In this document: positions 1-7,057 of the stretch, piece after piece
Layout: each line of letters opens with the position of its first letter
Numbering within the stretch: position 1 is the stretch's first letter
Source of the DNA: Shewanella amazonensis SB2B
Lineage (GTDB): Bacteria > Pseudomonadota > Gammaproteobacteria > Enterobacterales > Shewanellaceae
DNA length: 23,642 nucleotides
Assembly: GCF_000015245.1 (NCBI RefSeq)
Contig: NC_008700.1
Span: forward strand, 4,282,501-4,306,142
Direction of reading: 5' to 3'
Notes under the pieces: generated by a model
The model's database searches: none
What the model saw: only the letters and a program-made list of their open reading frames with translations
What the model was told of the DNA's origin: nothing
Made by a program: the position numbers and the translations under genes

Positions 1-35
1 TTATCGCGTTCGTTCATTTTGCGAGCTAAACGAAT

Positions 36-62
36 AAAAAAGGGGCATTTCGCCCCTTTTTT
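36..62 (-). terminator. Rho-independent terminator of ccoG (possibly bidirectional)
   Basis: An 11-bp perfect inverted repeat (36-46 with 52-62) has a GGGGC/GCCCC core, a 5-nt loop and flanking A and T runs, so it has a U-tract in either direction. It lies about 40 bp past the ccoG stop. Positions 1-35 hold nothing I can assign. Confidence 0.85.
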
Positions 63-101
63 ACTGCATTATTGCTTACTGCTGGCGAGAGCCAAGCTGT
101 T

Positions 102-1526
102 TTACGGCCCGAAGAAACGTGTTTCCTGCACGGCTTCGACTTGTGGCATGTCTTCCGCCACCACACGAATATTGATTTTGGTGATAGGGCGTTTCAGTTC
201 AACAGGATCTACTGCCACGCTGACGGGAAGCGTTAACACCTCTCCCGCTTTGACCGTAACAGTCTTATCACCAATCCAGCGGTAGTTGGGCAGATCTTCT
301 ACCGAGAGGCTATATACGTGGTCGGCTTCAGTCTTGTTGAGGATCTTCAAAGTAAAGGTGTTCTCAATCAGGCCACGGCTGTCTTCACGGTAAAGGGCGT
401 TACGGTCACGGATTACGTCGATGCGCAGCGGTGAGATAGTCGCCGCGAGACCAACGAATACCAAAATCATCGTCGTCAGCACCACACCATAACCCACCAG
501 CTTGGGCCTGAGTACTTTCTCCTTCTTACCTTCCAGCATGTTTTCGGTGGTGTAGCTGATAAGGCCCTTGGCATAACCCATGCGGTCCATGGTCTGGTCA
601 CAGGCATCGATACAGGCACCACAGTTGATGCACTCATATTGCAGACCATTGCGGATATCGATACCGGTTGGGCATACCTGCACACAGAGGTCGCAGTCGA
701 TACAGTCACCCAGTCCCATTTCTTTGGGGTCTGCTTTACGTGACCGTGGGCCACGGGTTTCACCGCGTGCGGCATCATAACCCACTATATAAGTGTTCTT
801 ATCGAACATGGCTGCCTGGAAGCGGGCATAGGGGCACATGTGGATACACATGATTTCCCGCATCCAACCGGCATTGCCATACGTAGCGAAGGTAAAGAAC
901 ACCACCCAGAAGTAAATCCCACCGCTGGCATTCAGGGTGAGCACATCCAGGTAAAGCTCACGGGTGGGCACAAAATAGGAAACAAAAGTTGTTGCTGTAA
1001 GGAAAGAGATCAGCAACCAGGCACCGTGCTTGGCCGTTTTGCGCCAGACCTTATCAAAGTCCCATGGCATTTGGTCCATCTTGATGCGCTTATTGCGGGG
1101 ACCTTCGAGTTTTTCTTCAAACCAGATAAAGATAAAGGTCCAGACGGTTTGTGGGCAGGTATAGCCACACCAAACGCGCCCAAGGTACGTGGTCACAAAA
1201 AACAGTGCAAAGGCCGCAATCATGAAGAGTGCTGCCAGCAGGGTCAGATCCTGGGGCCAAATTGTCAGGCCAAAAACATGAAACTTTTGTTCTGCCAGGT
1301 TAAACCACACTGCTTGCCTATCACCCCATGGGAGCCATGGCAATAACAGGAAGAACAACATTGCCACCCAGCCCATGCGGCGACGTACTTTACTCCATAA
1401 ACCATCAACGGCACGGACATAAATTCGGTTACGGGGGTTAAATCTGTCTGCCTTGCTGGCATCTGGTTGGTGGATTTTAATCCGCTCGGCTTTCGAGTAG
1501 TCCTTTTTATTCGAATCTGCGTTCAT
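102..1526 (-). CDS. ccoG: CcoG (FixG/RdxA) cytochrome c oxidase accessory protein
   Basis: This is an inner-membrane iron-sulfur protein of the CcoG/FixG/RdxA family, known to help deliver copper to cbb3-type cytochrome oxidase, probably by cupric reduction. The 474-residue product has hydrophobic segments near residues 52-68, 92-114, 168-188, 204-220 and 345-364. It carries CxxxC pairs at C120/C124 and C227/C231. A double 4Fe-4S ferredoxin module follows, with C275, C278, C281, C285 and C299, C302, C305, C309. Residues 370-474 form the FixG C-terminal immunoglobulin-like domain. I chose the ATG at 1526 because an AAAAGG ribosome site precedes it and a TATAAT box lies at 1570-1575; the reading frame stays open to 1595, but that would place the promoter inside the gene. 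No ccoNOPQ genes are adjacent, so it is a detached accessory gene here. Confidence 0.95.
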   Translation of the reverse strand: MNADSNKKDYSKAERIKIHQPDASKADRFNPRNRIYVRAVDGLWSKVRRRMGWVAMLFFLLLPWLPWGDRQAVWFNLAEQKFHVFGLTIWPQDLTLLAALFMIAAFALFFVTTYLGRVWCGYTCPQTVWTFIFIWFEEKLEGPRNKRIKMDQMPWDFDKVWRKTAKHGAWLLISFLTATTFVSYFVPTRELYLDVLTLNASGGIYFWVVFFTFATYGNAGWMREIMCIHMCPYARFQAAMFDKNTYIVGYDAARGETRGPRSRKADPKEMGLGDCIDCDLCVQVCPTGIDIRNGLQYECINCGACIDACDQTMDRMGYAKGLISYTTENMLEGKKEKVLRPKLVGYGVVLTTMILVFVGLAATISPLRIDVIRDRNALYREDSRGLIENTFTLKILNKTEADHVYSLSVEDLPNYRWIGDKTVTVKAGEVLTLPVSVAVDPVELKRPITKINIRVVAEDMPQVEAVQETRFFGP

Positions 1527-1569
1527 CTGACAACCTTTTACCGCTTTAATGTTGCTCGAAAAGTGGCTT

Positions 1570-1575
1570 ATTATA
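1570..1575 (-). promoter_or_regulatory. Putative ccoG promoter, -10 box
   Basis: A perfect TATAAT on the minus strand lies 44 bp upstream of the ccoG ATG. The -35 region at 17 bp (TGAATG) is weak, so an activator may be needed. A transcript start near 1563 would give a leader of about 37 nt. Confidence 0.5.
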
Positions 1576-1615
1576 GCCTTATTACTAAAGTACATTCACT
1601 CGATTGGACCAAAAG

Positions 1616-1966
1616 ATGAGAGGCTGGATAATCTTGGCATTGATCGCCGGCGGTTTGTATTACCTCTATACCGAAACCGACAAACTGGACGAACCTATCG
1701 CTGAAACTCAGATGGTGCTTAAGAAGATTGAGCGAAAGCTCGATTCTTTAACCGGCACACAAATCATTCGTGTTGACGGTAGGTTGCAGAAACTCAAGGC
1801 AGAAATAGGCCAGCGACTCACAGCAGCGGAGCTTTCAGAATTTGATGCTGTTCTAACCGATAAAAACAGCGTGATGGATTTTAAAGAAAGCTACTGTGAA
1901 AAAAGTGGCGTGAGCCATCCGGTTTTTGACAAAGAAAACCTGCTGTTTATTTGCGACAATCTTTAA
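1616..1966 (+). CDS. Hypothetical protein with one N-terminal membrane anchor
   Basis: I do not recognise this family. The 116-residue product begins with a hydrophobic segment (residues 3-18) and then a charged, soluble, helix-rich region. Two cysteines near the C-terminus (in ESYCEKSG and FICDNL) could form a disulfide if the domain is periplasmic. The start is uncertain: a TTG at 1604 adds four residues (MDQK), whereas the ATG at 1616 puts the charged residue directly before the membrane segment and has a weak GGA 7 nt upstream. It is divergent from ccoG, sharing an 89-bp intergenic region, and lies upstream of menB on the same strand. No terminator separates it from menB, so some read-through is possible. 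It looks like a real gene because its base composition and frame are consistent throughout, but no function can be given. Confidence 0.7.
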   Translation: MRGWIILALIAGGLYYLYTETDKLDEPIAETQMVLKKIERKLDSLTGTQIIRVDGRLQKLKAEIGQRLTAAELSEFDAVLTDKNSVMDFKESYCEKSGVSHPVFDKENLLFICDNL

Positions 1967-2007
1967 TGCTTTTGTCGGCCACCCCATGGCTTTTACCTTA
2001 AAGCATT
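1965..2007. repeat. 8-bp inverted repeat with 27-nt loop between the hypothetical gene and menB
   Basis: AATGCTTT at 1965-1972 is mirrored by AAAGCATT at 2000-2007. It overlaps the stop codon of the upstream gene and the start of the putative menB -35 box. There is no T-run, so it is not a classical terminator. Confidence 0.35.
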
Positions 2008-2034
2008 GACCCTAAATCAACTTGAGCCTAGCCT
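2006..2034 (+). promoter_or_regulatory. Putative menB promoter
   Basis: TTGACC (2006-2011, 5 of 6 to consensus) is followed after 17 bp by TAGCCT (2029-2034, weak). The transcript would begin near 2041, about 28 nt ahead of the menB ATG. Confidence 0.4.
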
Positions 2035-2068
2035 GTGGCAACTAATCTGAACATAGGCAGGCTCAGTC

Positions 2069-2971
2069 ATGACCAAAAAAGTTTCTGATAACTTTGATCC
2101 AGATCTCTGGACAGAAGTACCAGGTTTTGCATTCGACGACATCACCTACCACAGGGCCAAGGATCAGGGCACGGTACGTATCGCATTTAACCGTCCTGAC
2201 TGCCTCAACGCCTTTCGCCCCAAAACCGTTGATGAACTCTACACCGCCCTTGACCACGCCCGCCAATGGTCAGACGTTGGCTGTGTGCTGCTGACCGGCA
2301 ACGGCCCCTCTGCCAAAGGCCAATATTCGTTTTCCTCCGGTGGCGACCAGCGTATTCGTGGTAAAGACGGCTACAAATACGAAGGCGAAGAAGCAGGCAA
2401 GGCCGATGTGGCCCGCATGGGCAGGTTGCACATTCTGGAAGTGCAGCGACTTATCCGCTTTATGCCCAAGGTGGTGATTGCCGTTGTCCCCGGCTGGGCC
2501 GTGGGGGGAGGTCATAGCCTGCATGTGGTGTGTGACCTGACTCTGGCCTCAAAGGAACACGCGGTATTTAAACAAACCGACCCGGATGTGGCCAGCTTTG
2601 ACTCTGGTTACGGCAGTGCCTATCTCGCCAAGATGGTGGGGCAAAAACGCGCCCGGGAAATCTTCTTCCTCGGCTTTAACTACAGTGCCGATGAAGCGGT
2701 CGCCATGGGCATGGTCAATCGCAGTATTCCCCATGCCGAGCTGGAAACCGAAGCATTACGCTGGGCCAAAGAGATCAATTCCAAATCTCCCACCGCCATG
2801 CGCATGCTCAAATACGGCTTCAACCTGCCAGATGACGGCCTGGTTGGTCAGCAACTGTTTGCCGGAGAGGCCACCCGCCTTGCCTATGGTACAGATGAAG
2901 CACGTGAAGGCCGTGATGCCTTTTTGGAGAAACGGGATCAGGATTACAGCCATTTCCCCTGGCACTACTAA
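2069..2971 (+). CDS. menB: MenB, 1,4-dihydroxy-2-naphthoyl-CoA synthase (Asp-containing type)
   Basis: MenB closes the naphthoquinone ring, converting o-succinylbenzoyl-CoA to 1,4-dihydroxy-2-naphthoyl-CoA in cytoplasmic menaquinone synthesis. The 300-residue crotonase-fold protein has SGGDQRIRG near residues 90-98 (CoA and oxyanion region), VGGGHSLHVVCDLT at 145-158, and the catalytic S176 and D178 in VASFDSGYG. Y273 in LAYGTDE matches the catalytic C-terminal tyrosine. The residue at 171 is Asp (QTDPDV) where E. coli MenB has Gly (QTGPKV); Asp there marks enzymes that supply the carboxylate themselves and do not need bicarbonate. From memory, long stretches match Mycobacterium tuberculosis MenB better than E. 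coli MenB. SSGGDQ replaces the more usual CSGGDQ, and ASFDSG replaces GSFDGG. The gene stands alone, with no other men genes nearby and its own promoter and terminator. Confidence 0.93.
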   Translation: MTKKVSDNFDPDLWTEVPGFAFDDITYHRAKDQGTVRIAFNRPDCLNAFRPKTVDELYTALDHARQWSDVGCVLLTGNGPSAKGQYSFSSGGDQRIRGKDGYKYEGEEAGKADVARMGRLHILEVQRLIRFMPKVVIAVVPGWAVGGGHSLHVVCDLTLASKEHAVFKQTDPDVASFDSGYGSAYLAKMVGQKRAREIFFLGFNYSADEAVAMGMVNRSIPHAELETEALRWAKEINSKSPTAMRMLKYGFNLPDDGLVGQQLFAGEATRLAYGTDEAREGRDAFLEKRDQDYSHFPWHY

Positions 2972-2988
2972 TTCCTGAGGCCACCAGC

Positions 2989-3016
2989 AAAAGACGCAGC
3001 AAAATCTGCGTCTTTT
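2989..3016 (+). terminator. Rho-independent terminator of menB
   Basis: An 11-bp perfect stem (AAAAGACGCAG with CTGCGTCTTTT) has a 6-nt loop and ends in TTTT. It lies 18 bp after the menB stop. Confidence 0.85.
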
Positions 3017-3059
3017 GTCTTAATCGGCTGCCTCGTTTACCTCAATTGAACAATTCTAC

Positions 3060-3087
3060 TTTACACGTAAGTGATAACTATTATCAT
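3060..3087 (+). promoter_or_regulatory. Promoter of the DUF2061 gene
   Basis: TTTACA (3060-3065, 5 of 6) and TATCAT (3082-3087, 5 of 6) are separated by 16 bp. A Fur box fills the spacer and the -10 box. The transcript would start near 3094. Confidence 0.65.
3072..3086 (+). promoter_or_regulatory. Fur box
   Basis: TGATAACTATTATCA matches the 7-1-7 Fur consensus (TGATAAT-n-ATTATCA) at 13 of 14 positions. Its placement over the -10 box is that expected for repression by Fur with Fe(II). Confidence 0.75.
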
Positions 3088-3118
3088 TTATGAAAAGTAA
3101 TCAATTGGGGATTCCACC

Positions 3119-3316
3119 ATGTTAAAGACCATGACCTTTGCCGTGCTGCACTTTGGTGTGGCCTTCAGCATCACGTATTTACTCACCGGCAGCCTGCTTA
3201 TCGGGGGCGCTGTCGCCCTGATTGAGCCAACCATAAATACCGTGGTGTTCTACTTCCATGAAAAAGTCTGGAAGCGCATAGAGGCAAAAAAGCAGCTACC
3301 ACAACTACTCGCCTGA
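3119..3316 (+). CDS. DUF2061-family small membrane protein
   Basis: The 65-residue product fits the DUF2061 family, whose function is unknown. It has a first hydrophobic stretch at residues 5-22 (FAVLHFGVAFSITYLLTG), a second at 25-46, the conserved EPTINTVVFYFHEKVW block at 36-51, and a basic tail. Two short membrane helices in the inner membrane are likely. The ATG is preceded by a strong GGGGA ribosome site 7 nt upstream. The gene is isolated, between the menB terminator and the convergent DUF1996 gene, whose end is 46 bp away with no evident hairpin between. A near-perfect Fur box over its promoter predicts expression under iron limitation, which is the best clue to its role. The family call is from memory of the conserved block. 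Confidence 0.8.
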   Translation: MLKTMTFAVLHFGVAFSITYLLTGSLLIGGAVALIEPTINTVVFYFHEKVWKRIEAKKQLPQLLA

Positions 3317-3362
3317 CCTCTAAGGCTAGTAGCACTCAGCTCAGGTTCTCCTCGCACTATCT

Positions 3363-4799
3363 CTAATTGCCCATCCCCATATTGATGACCGGAGGCTCAG
3401 TCTGACTACCTGGCCGGGTTCCTGTGAGGCGAAATCCATTGGCCAGATTACCATCATGGCAATCCAAGCCCTCACGAATACATACGTCCAGCACCGTTTG
3501 CAGTACCTCCGGATGCCAGGCATTCATCCAGTCCGCATGCAGCGACATACCTCCGTGCGAGTCCAGCGTCACCTCATACATGTCAGACGCCAAACGCCAG
3601 CCACGGCTACTTTTGGATTGAGGCTCATACACATCCGGCGTCACCCCGAATGCATAGTGAAAACTCACTCTGATAATGGGCACGGGATGAGTTGCAGGAC
3701 AAATCATCCCCTGAGTGCCACTGCCCAGCTGTGGGTAGGCCAAGTGACTTTGATGGTCGGCAGAATCCAAATCTGTGCCATTCCAGCAACTGGGGAAGAA
3801 TACATCCATCCGCAGCCTGTCGGGGGCAACACATTCAGGAATTGCGCTGCTCCAACGTGGATTATCGGCATCAGAAGATTCCCATGATTGGCAGTGCCAG
3901 CGCACAATACCGGTATCCTGCTGCTGGCCAGGGCCGGCTTTGGCATTTCCGGCAATGATCTTCATCCCCACAGGAATAGACTGAATTGCGTCTACATCGT
4001 CCACCCCAGCGGAGTAATAGAAGATTTCGTGGGCTTCATCATCATTTCCCACTACAGCGGGTACGACACGCCAACGCAGGTCACCCTGTTCATCATAAAG
4101 AGCTTCACCGGTCGCCGGATTATATTCGGGTGCCAATAATGCAGGCACCCAATACGCCGATCGGTTTAAGGTATTTCCCTGGCAGCTGGATTCACCTTTA
4201 GTAAACAAGGAGTCGATATCAGTTGTTTCATCAACCAGGGTATTGCCATAAAAACGGTGTAAATGTGCCGCATTGGCCTGTCCTGGATAAACGATGGGAT
4301 CGTGGTAACTGGAATGAGCAAAGTCACAGTTAATCCTGAAGATGCCACGCCAGCTTGCCGGATCAGCCTTCGAGGGCATAACAGGGGTGTTGATGAGATC
4401 AGTATGGACATTCCCGTCCGTCCCAAAGACGCTGGCTACCTGCCACGACAGCTCCGCCGGATCACTGCGAGCGCGACTGTCTGCCACCGCCCATACTTTC
4501 AAGCGATGACTGTCTGCCGTCAGCGGCATCAACAACTGTGGGCTGACACATTCCTGAATATCGCCACTCTCATCGCCGCTATCCAGCTGGCACTCATAGG
4601 ACGAAGCCAAATCGGAACTGAATTCGATATGGGCGTATGGTTCAGAGATGATGGCGTCGGGCTTAAGACTGAAGGTGGGTGTGGCTGGCTTAAGCGCCAA
4701 CGCAGGTTGTTCAGGCTCCCCACCACTGCCGTCGCTGCCACCGCAGCCAGAGGCGATAATCATCCATGTCAGTGCCACAAACTTGTTTGGTTTCATCAT
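3363..4799 (-). CDS. DUF1996 lipoprotein with N-terminal Ig-like module
   Basis: The product has about 478 residues. A signal peptide ends in a lipobox-like ASGC (Cys19 counting from 4799), followed by a Gly/Ser-rich linker, so it is probably an outer-membrane lipoprotein. Residues 40-120 resemble an Ig-like module (YECQLD, ECVSP, HRLKVWAVA), with C70 and C84 a likely disulfide. Residues 138-445 fit DUF1996, seen as AAHLHRFYGNT (177-187), SCWNGTDLDSADHQSHLAYP (337-356), CPATHPVPIIRVSFHYAF (367-384) and SLHADWMNAWH (419-429). The conserved His and Asp could bind metal or form an active site; no function is established. The start is one of three consecutive ATGs (4802, 4799, 4796) after GAGG; I list the middle one. 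The first ATG overlaps the TAA of the upstream lipoprotein gene (TAATG), which predicts translational coupling. Confidence 0.85.
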   Translation of the reverse strand: MMKPNKFVALTWMIIASGCGGSDGSGGEPEQPALALKPATPTFSLKPDAIISEPYAHIEFSSDLASSYECQLDSGDESGDIQECVSPQLLMPLTADSHRLKVWAVADSRARSDPAELSWQVASVFGTDGNVHTDLINTPVMPSKADPASWRGIFRINCDFAHSSYHDPIVYPGQANAAHLHRFYGNTLVDETTDIDSLFTKGESSCQGNTLNRSAYWVPALLAPEYNPATGEALYDEQGDLRWRVVPAVVGNDDEAHEIFYYSAGVDDVDAIQSIPVGMKIIAGNAKAGPGQQQDTGIVRWHCQSWESSDADNPRWSSAIPECVAPDRLRMDVFFPSCWNGTDLDSADHQSHLAYPQLGSGTQGMICPATHPVPIIRVSFHYAFGVTPDVYEPQSKSSRGWRLASDMYEVTLDSHGGMSLHADWMNAWHPEVLQTVLDVCIREGLDCHDGNLANGFRLTGTRPGSQTEPPVINMGMGN

Positions 4800-4801
4800 C
4801 A

Positions 4802-5026
4802 TTACCTCGCACAATGCCAGTGATTACCATGCTGACGGCAAAACTCTTTTGGATGAGGGCGGGCATTTAAAATCAGGATTTGGGCCGAATGGTGCTCGGC
4901 ATCAGTGCCGTGAATTTGCAGCGCGCCTTGACGCCCACTTTTTGAGGGGATCCCATGATGATGGGTACAGCCAGCAAGCATGATAATTGGCACTATCGCC
5001 AACGCAGTTAATACCGTGCGATTCAT
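4802..5026 (-). CDS. Small His-rich lipoprotein, coupled to the DUF1996 gene
   Basis: I recognise no family. The 74-residue product has a lipoprotein signal peptide with a good lipobox (MLAGC, Cys20). The mature part of 55 residues holds 10 histidines, including CTHHHG, AEHH and NHWHC, and two cysteines besides the lipidated one. This composition suggests metal binding, which is an inference. The ATG at 5026 is chosen because AAGG lies 8 nt upstream and the signal peptide begins there; the frame is open to 5101 but that extension lacks signal character. The TAA stop overlaps the first ATG of the DUF1996 gene, so the two form a tight operon and the proteins probably act together at the envelope. 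Confidence 0.75.
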   Translation of the reverse strand: MNRTVLTALAIVPIIMLAGCTHHHGIPSKSGRQGALQIHGTDAEHHSAQILILNARPHPKEFCRQHGNHWHCAR

Positions 5027-5073
5027 CGTCTCTACCTTCTCATAAGGAACACACCAGTCAGTGTATGAAGCCC

Positions 5074-5119
5074 GATGTAAAGCAACGTCAGCAGAGTGCA
5101 AAGGTTAAGTAAAAGTTAA
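5074..5119 (-). promoter_or_regulatory. Putative promoter with 11-bp-spaced direct repeat upstream of the lipoprotein operon
   Basis: On the minus strand, TTAAC occurs twice (complements of 5115-5119 and 5104-5108) with an 11-bp period. It lies just ahead of a weak -35 (TTTGCA, 5097-5102), a 17-bp spacer and a weak -10 (TACATC, 5074-5079). This is the usual geometry of an OmpR-class response-regulator site. It is suggestive only. Confidence 0.35.
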
Positions 5120-5150
5120 ATCCCCTGGTAAAAGACAAATCAATGTCATA

Positions 5151-5176
5151 AAAAAGCCTCCCCGGGGGGGAGGCTT
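5151..5176 (-). terminator. Rho-independent terminator of glmS
   Basis: An 8-bp GC-rich stem (5154-5161 with 5169-5176, AAGCCTCC/GGAGGCTT) has a loop of C and G and a T-run on the minus strand. It starts 20 bp past the glmS stop. Confidence 0.85.
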
Positions 5177-5195
5177 AACTCAACAGATAGCGTGA

Positions 5196-7025
5196 TTACT
5201 CCACGGTAACTGACTTGGCCAGGTTACGTGGCTGGTCGACGTCAGTGCCTTTAATCAGGGCCACGTGATACGACAGCAGCTGCAGCGGAATGGTATAGAT
5301 GAGCGGTGCCATAAACTCATCACAGTGAGGCACGGGGATCACCTTCATGGTGTCGTCCGACGCAAACTCGGCGTCCTTGTCGGCAAACACATACATCAGG
5401 CCGCCACGGGCACGCACCTCTTCCACGTTGGATTTTAATTTTTCCAGCAGCTCGTTGTTGGGCGCGACCACAATCACCGGCATATCGGCATCAATCAGCG
5501 CCAGCGGGCCGTGTTTGAGCTCGCCAGACGCATAAGCCTCGGCGTGGATGTAGGAGATTTCCTTGAGCTTGAGTGCTCCTTCCATGGCGATGGGGTACTG
5601 ATCGCCACGGCCGAGGAACAGCGCATGATGCTTGTCGGCAAAATCTTCGGCCAGTGAAGCAATGGCATCGTCCAGGCCCAGTGCCTGCTCAACCTTGGCC
5701 GGCAGTGATTGCAGGCTTTGGGTCAAGGAGGATTGCAGCTCGGCAGACATGCCGTTGTTGCGACCAATCACGGCGGTCAACATCAACAGGCCTGCCAGTT
5801 GCACGGTAAAGGCCTTGGTGGAGGCCACACCGATTTCGGCGCCGGCTTTCATCATGTAGGCCATGTCAGATTCGCGTACCAGCGACGAGCCCGGCGCATT
5901 ACAGATGGTCAGGGTGGCCTGATAGCCCATTTCCTTCGCCAAACGCAGCGCGGCCAGGGTATCGGCGGTCTCACCGGACTGGGAGATGGTCACCAGCAGG
6001 CTGTTTGGGAACAGGTGCGACTTGCGATAGCGGAATTCTGACGCGATTTCCACGTTACAGGACACGCCGGCCCATTGTTCCAGCCAATAGCGGGCGGTCA
6101 TGCCCGCGTGGTAGCTGGTACCACAGGCGATGATCTGCACGTGTTTGATGTCTTTCAAAAGGTCGGCAGCTTTGTCGCCAAAGGCGCTGTCCAGCACCTG
6201 CATGTTGGCGATGCGGCCTTCCAGGGTACGGGCCAGGGCACGTGGCTGCTCGTAGATTTCCTTGAGCATATAGTGGCGGTATTCGCCCTTGTCGCCGGCA
6301 TCGTGGGTTACTTCCGATTCTTTGGCTTCACGCTCAACCTCATTGCCATCCACATCGAAGATGCGCACGTTACGACGAGTCACTTCGGCCACATCACCTT
6401 CTTCTAGGAAGGCGAAAGTACGGGTCACAGGCAACAGCGCCAGTTGATCTGAGGCTACAAAGTTTTCACCCAGACCAAAACCTATCACCAGCGGGCTGCC
6501 ACTGCGGGCCACTACCATACGCTCGGCGTCGCGGCGGTCGATAACCACAGTGCCATAGGCGCCTTCGAGCTGCTTAACCGTGGCTTGTACGGCAGCCAGC
6601 AAGGTATCAGCACTTTTCAGCTCATGGTGTACCAGGTGGCAAATTACTTCGGTGTCTGTATCTGAGTTGAACTGATACCCCAGGCCCTTTAAGCGTTCAC
6701 GCAGCTTGGCATGGTTTTCGATAATGCCGTTGTGCACCACGGCGATATCACCCTCGGACTGGTGCGGGTGCGCGTTACGCTCACTGGGCTCACCGTGGGT
6801 CGCCCAGCGGGTGTGGGCAATACCTGTGCCACCGGTAAGAGGAGCTTCGGCCAGTGCGTCGGCCAGCTCCTGCACTTTCCCCACCCGACGGGTACGGTTC
6901 ATTTCGGCATTCTGAATCACCGCCATACCGGCAGAGTCATAACCACGATATTCCAGACGACGCAGGCCCTCGAGCAAAATTTCGGCCACGTCCCTTTGCG
7001 CCACGGCGCCAACGATTCCACACAT
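5196..7025 (-). CDS. glmS: GlmS, glutamine-fructose-6-phosphate aminotransferase (isomerizing)
   Basis: GlmS makes glucosamine-6-phosphate from fructose-6-phosphate and glutamine, the first step toward UDP-GlcNAc for peptidoglycan and LPS. The 609-residue length equals that of E. coli GlmS. The N-terminal glutaminase domain begins MCGIVGAVAQ with the nucleophile Cys2, and shows RRLEYRGYDSAG and HTRWATHGEPS. Two SIS sugar-isomerase domains follow, with SQSGETADTLAALR and GRGDQYPIAMEGALKLKEIS, then the catalytic tail DQPRNLAKSVTVE with K604. The ATG has GGAA about 10 nt upstream. It lies 32 bp after the DeoR-family gene on the same strand, so the two are probably co-transcribed from the promoter near 7870. 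It is separated from glmU by that regulator and a TonB receptor. Confidence 0.98.
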   Translation of the reverse strand: MCGIVGAVAQRDVAEILLEGLRRLEYRGYDSAGMAVIQNAEMNRTRRVGKVQELADALAEAPLTGGTGIAHTRWATHGEPSERNAHPHQSEGDIAVVHNGIIENHAKLRERLKGLGYQFNSDTDTEVICHLVHHELKSADTLLAAVQATVKQLEGAYGTVVIDRRDAERMVVARSGSPLVIGFGLGENFVASDQLALLPVTRTFAFLEEGDVAEVTRRNVRIFDVDGNEVEREAKESEVTHDAGDKGEYRHYMLKEIYEQPRALARTLEGRIANMQVLDSAFGDKAADLLKDIKHVQIIACGTSYHAGMTARYWLEQWAGVSCNVEIASEFRYRKSHLFPNSLLVTISQSGETADTLAALRLAKEMGYQATLTICNAPGSSLVRESDMAYMMKAGAEIGVASTKAFTVQLAGLLMLTAVIGRNNGMSAELQSSLTQSLQSLPAKVEQALGLDDAIASLAEDFADKHHALFLGRGDQYPIAMEGALKLKEISYIHAEAYASGELKHGPLALIDADMPVIVVAPNNELLEKLKSNVEEVRARGGLMYVFADKDAEFASDDTMKVIPVPHCDEFMAPLIYTIPLQLLSYHVALIKGTDVDQPRNLAKSVTVE

Positions 7026-7057
7026 GCTTGTATTTCCGTAAGGTCTGTAAAAACTAA

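Noticed and set aside
757..770. GTTTCACCGCGTGC resembling half of a parS site
   Set aside because: The right arm of the palindrome (GTGAAAC) is missing and it lies within the ccoG coding sequence. No full parS was found.
2006..2020. FNR-like palindrome TTGAC-N5-ATCAA upstream of menB
   Set aside because: The spacing is 5 nt instead of 4 and one half-site is imperfect, so it does not fit the FNR/EtrA consensus; TTGACC is better explained as a -35 box.
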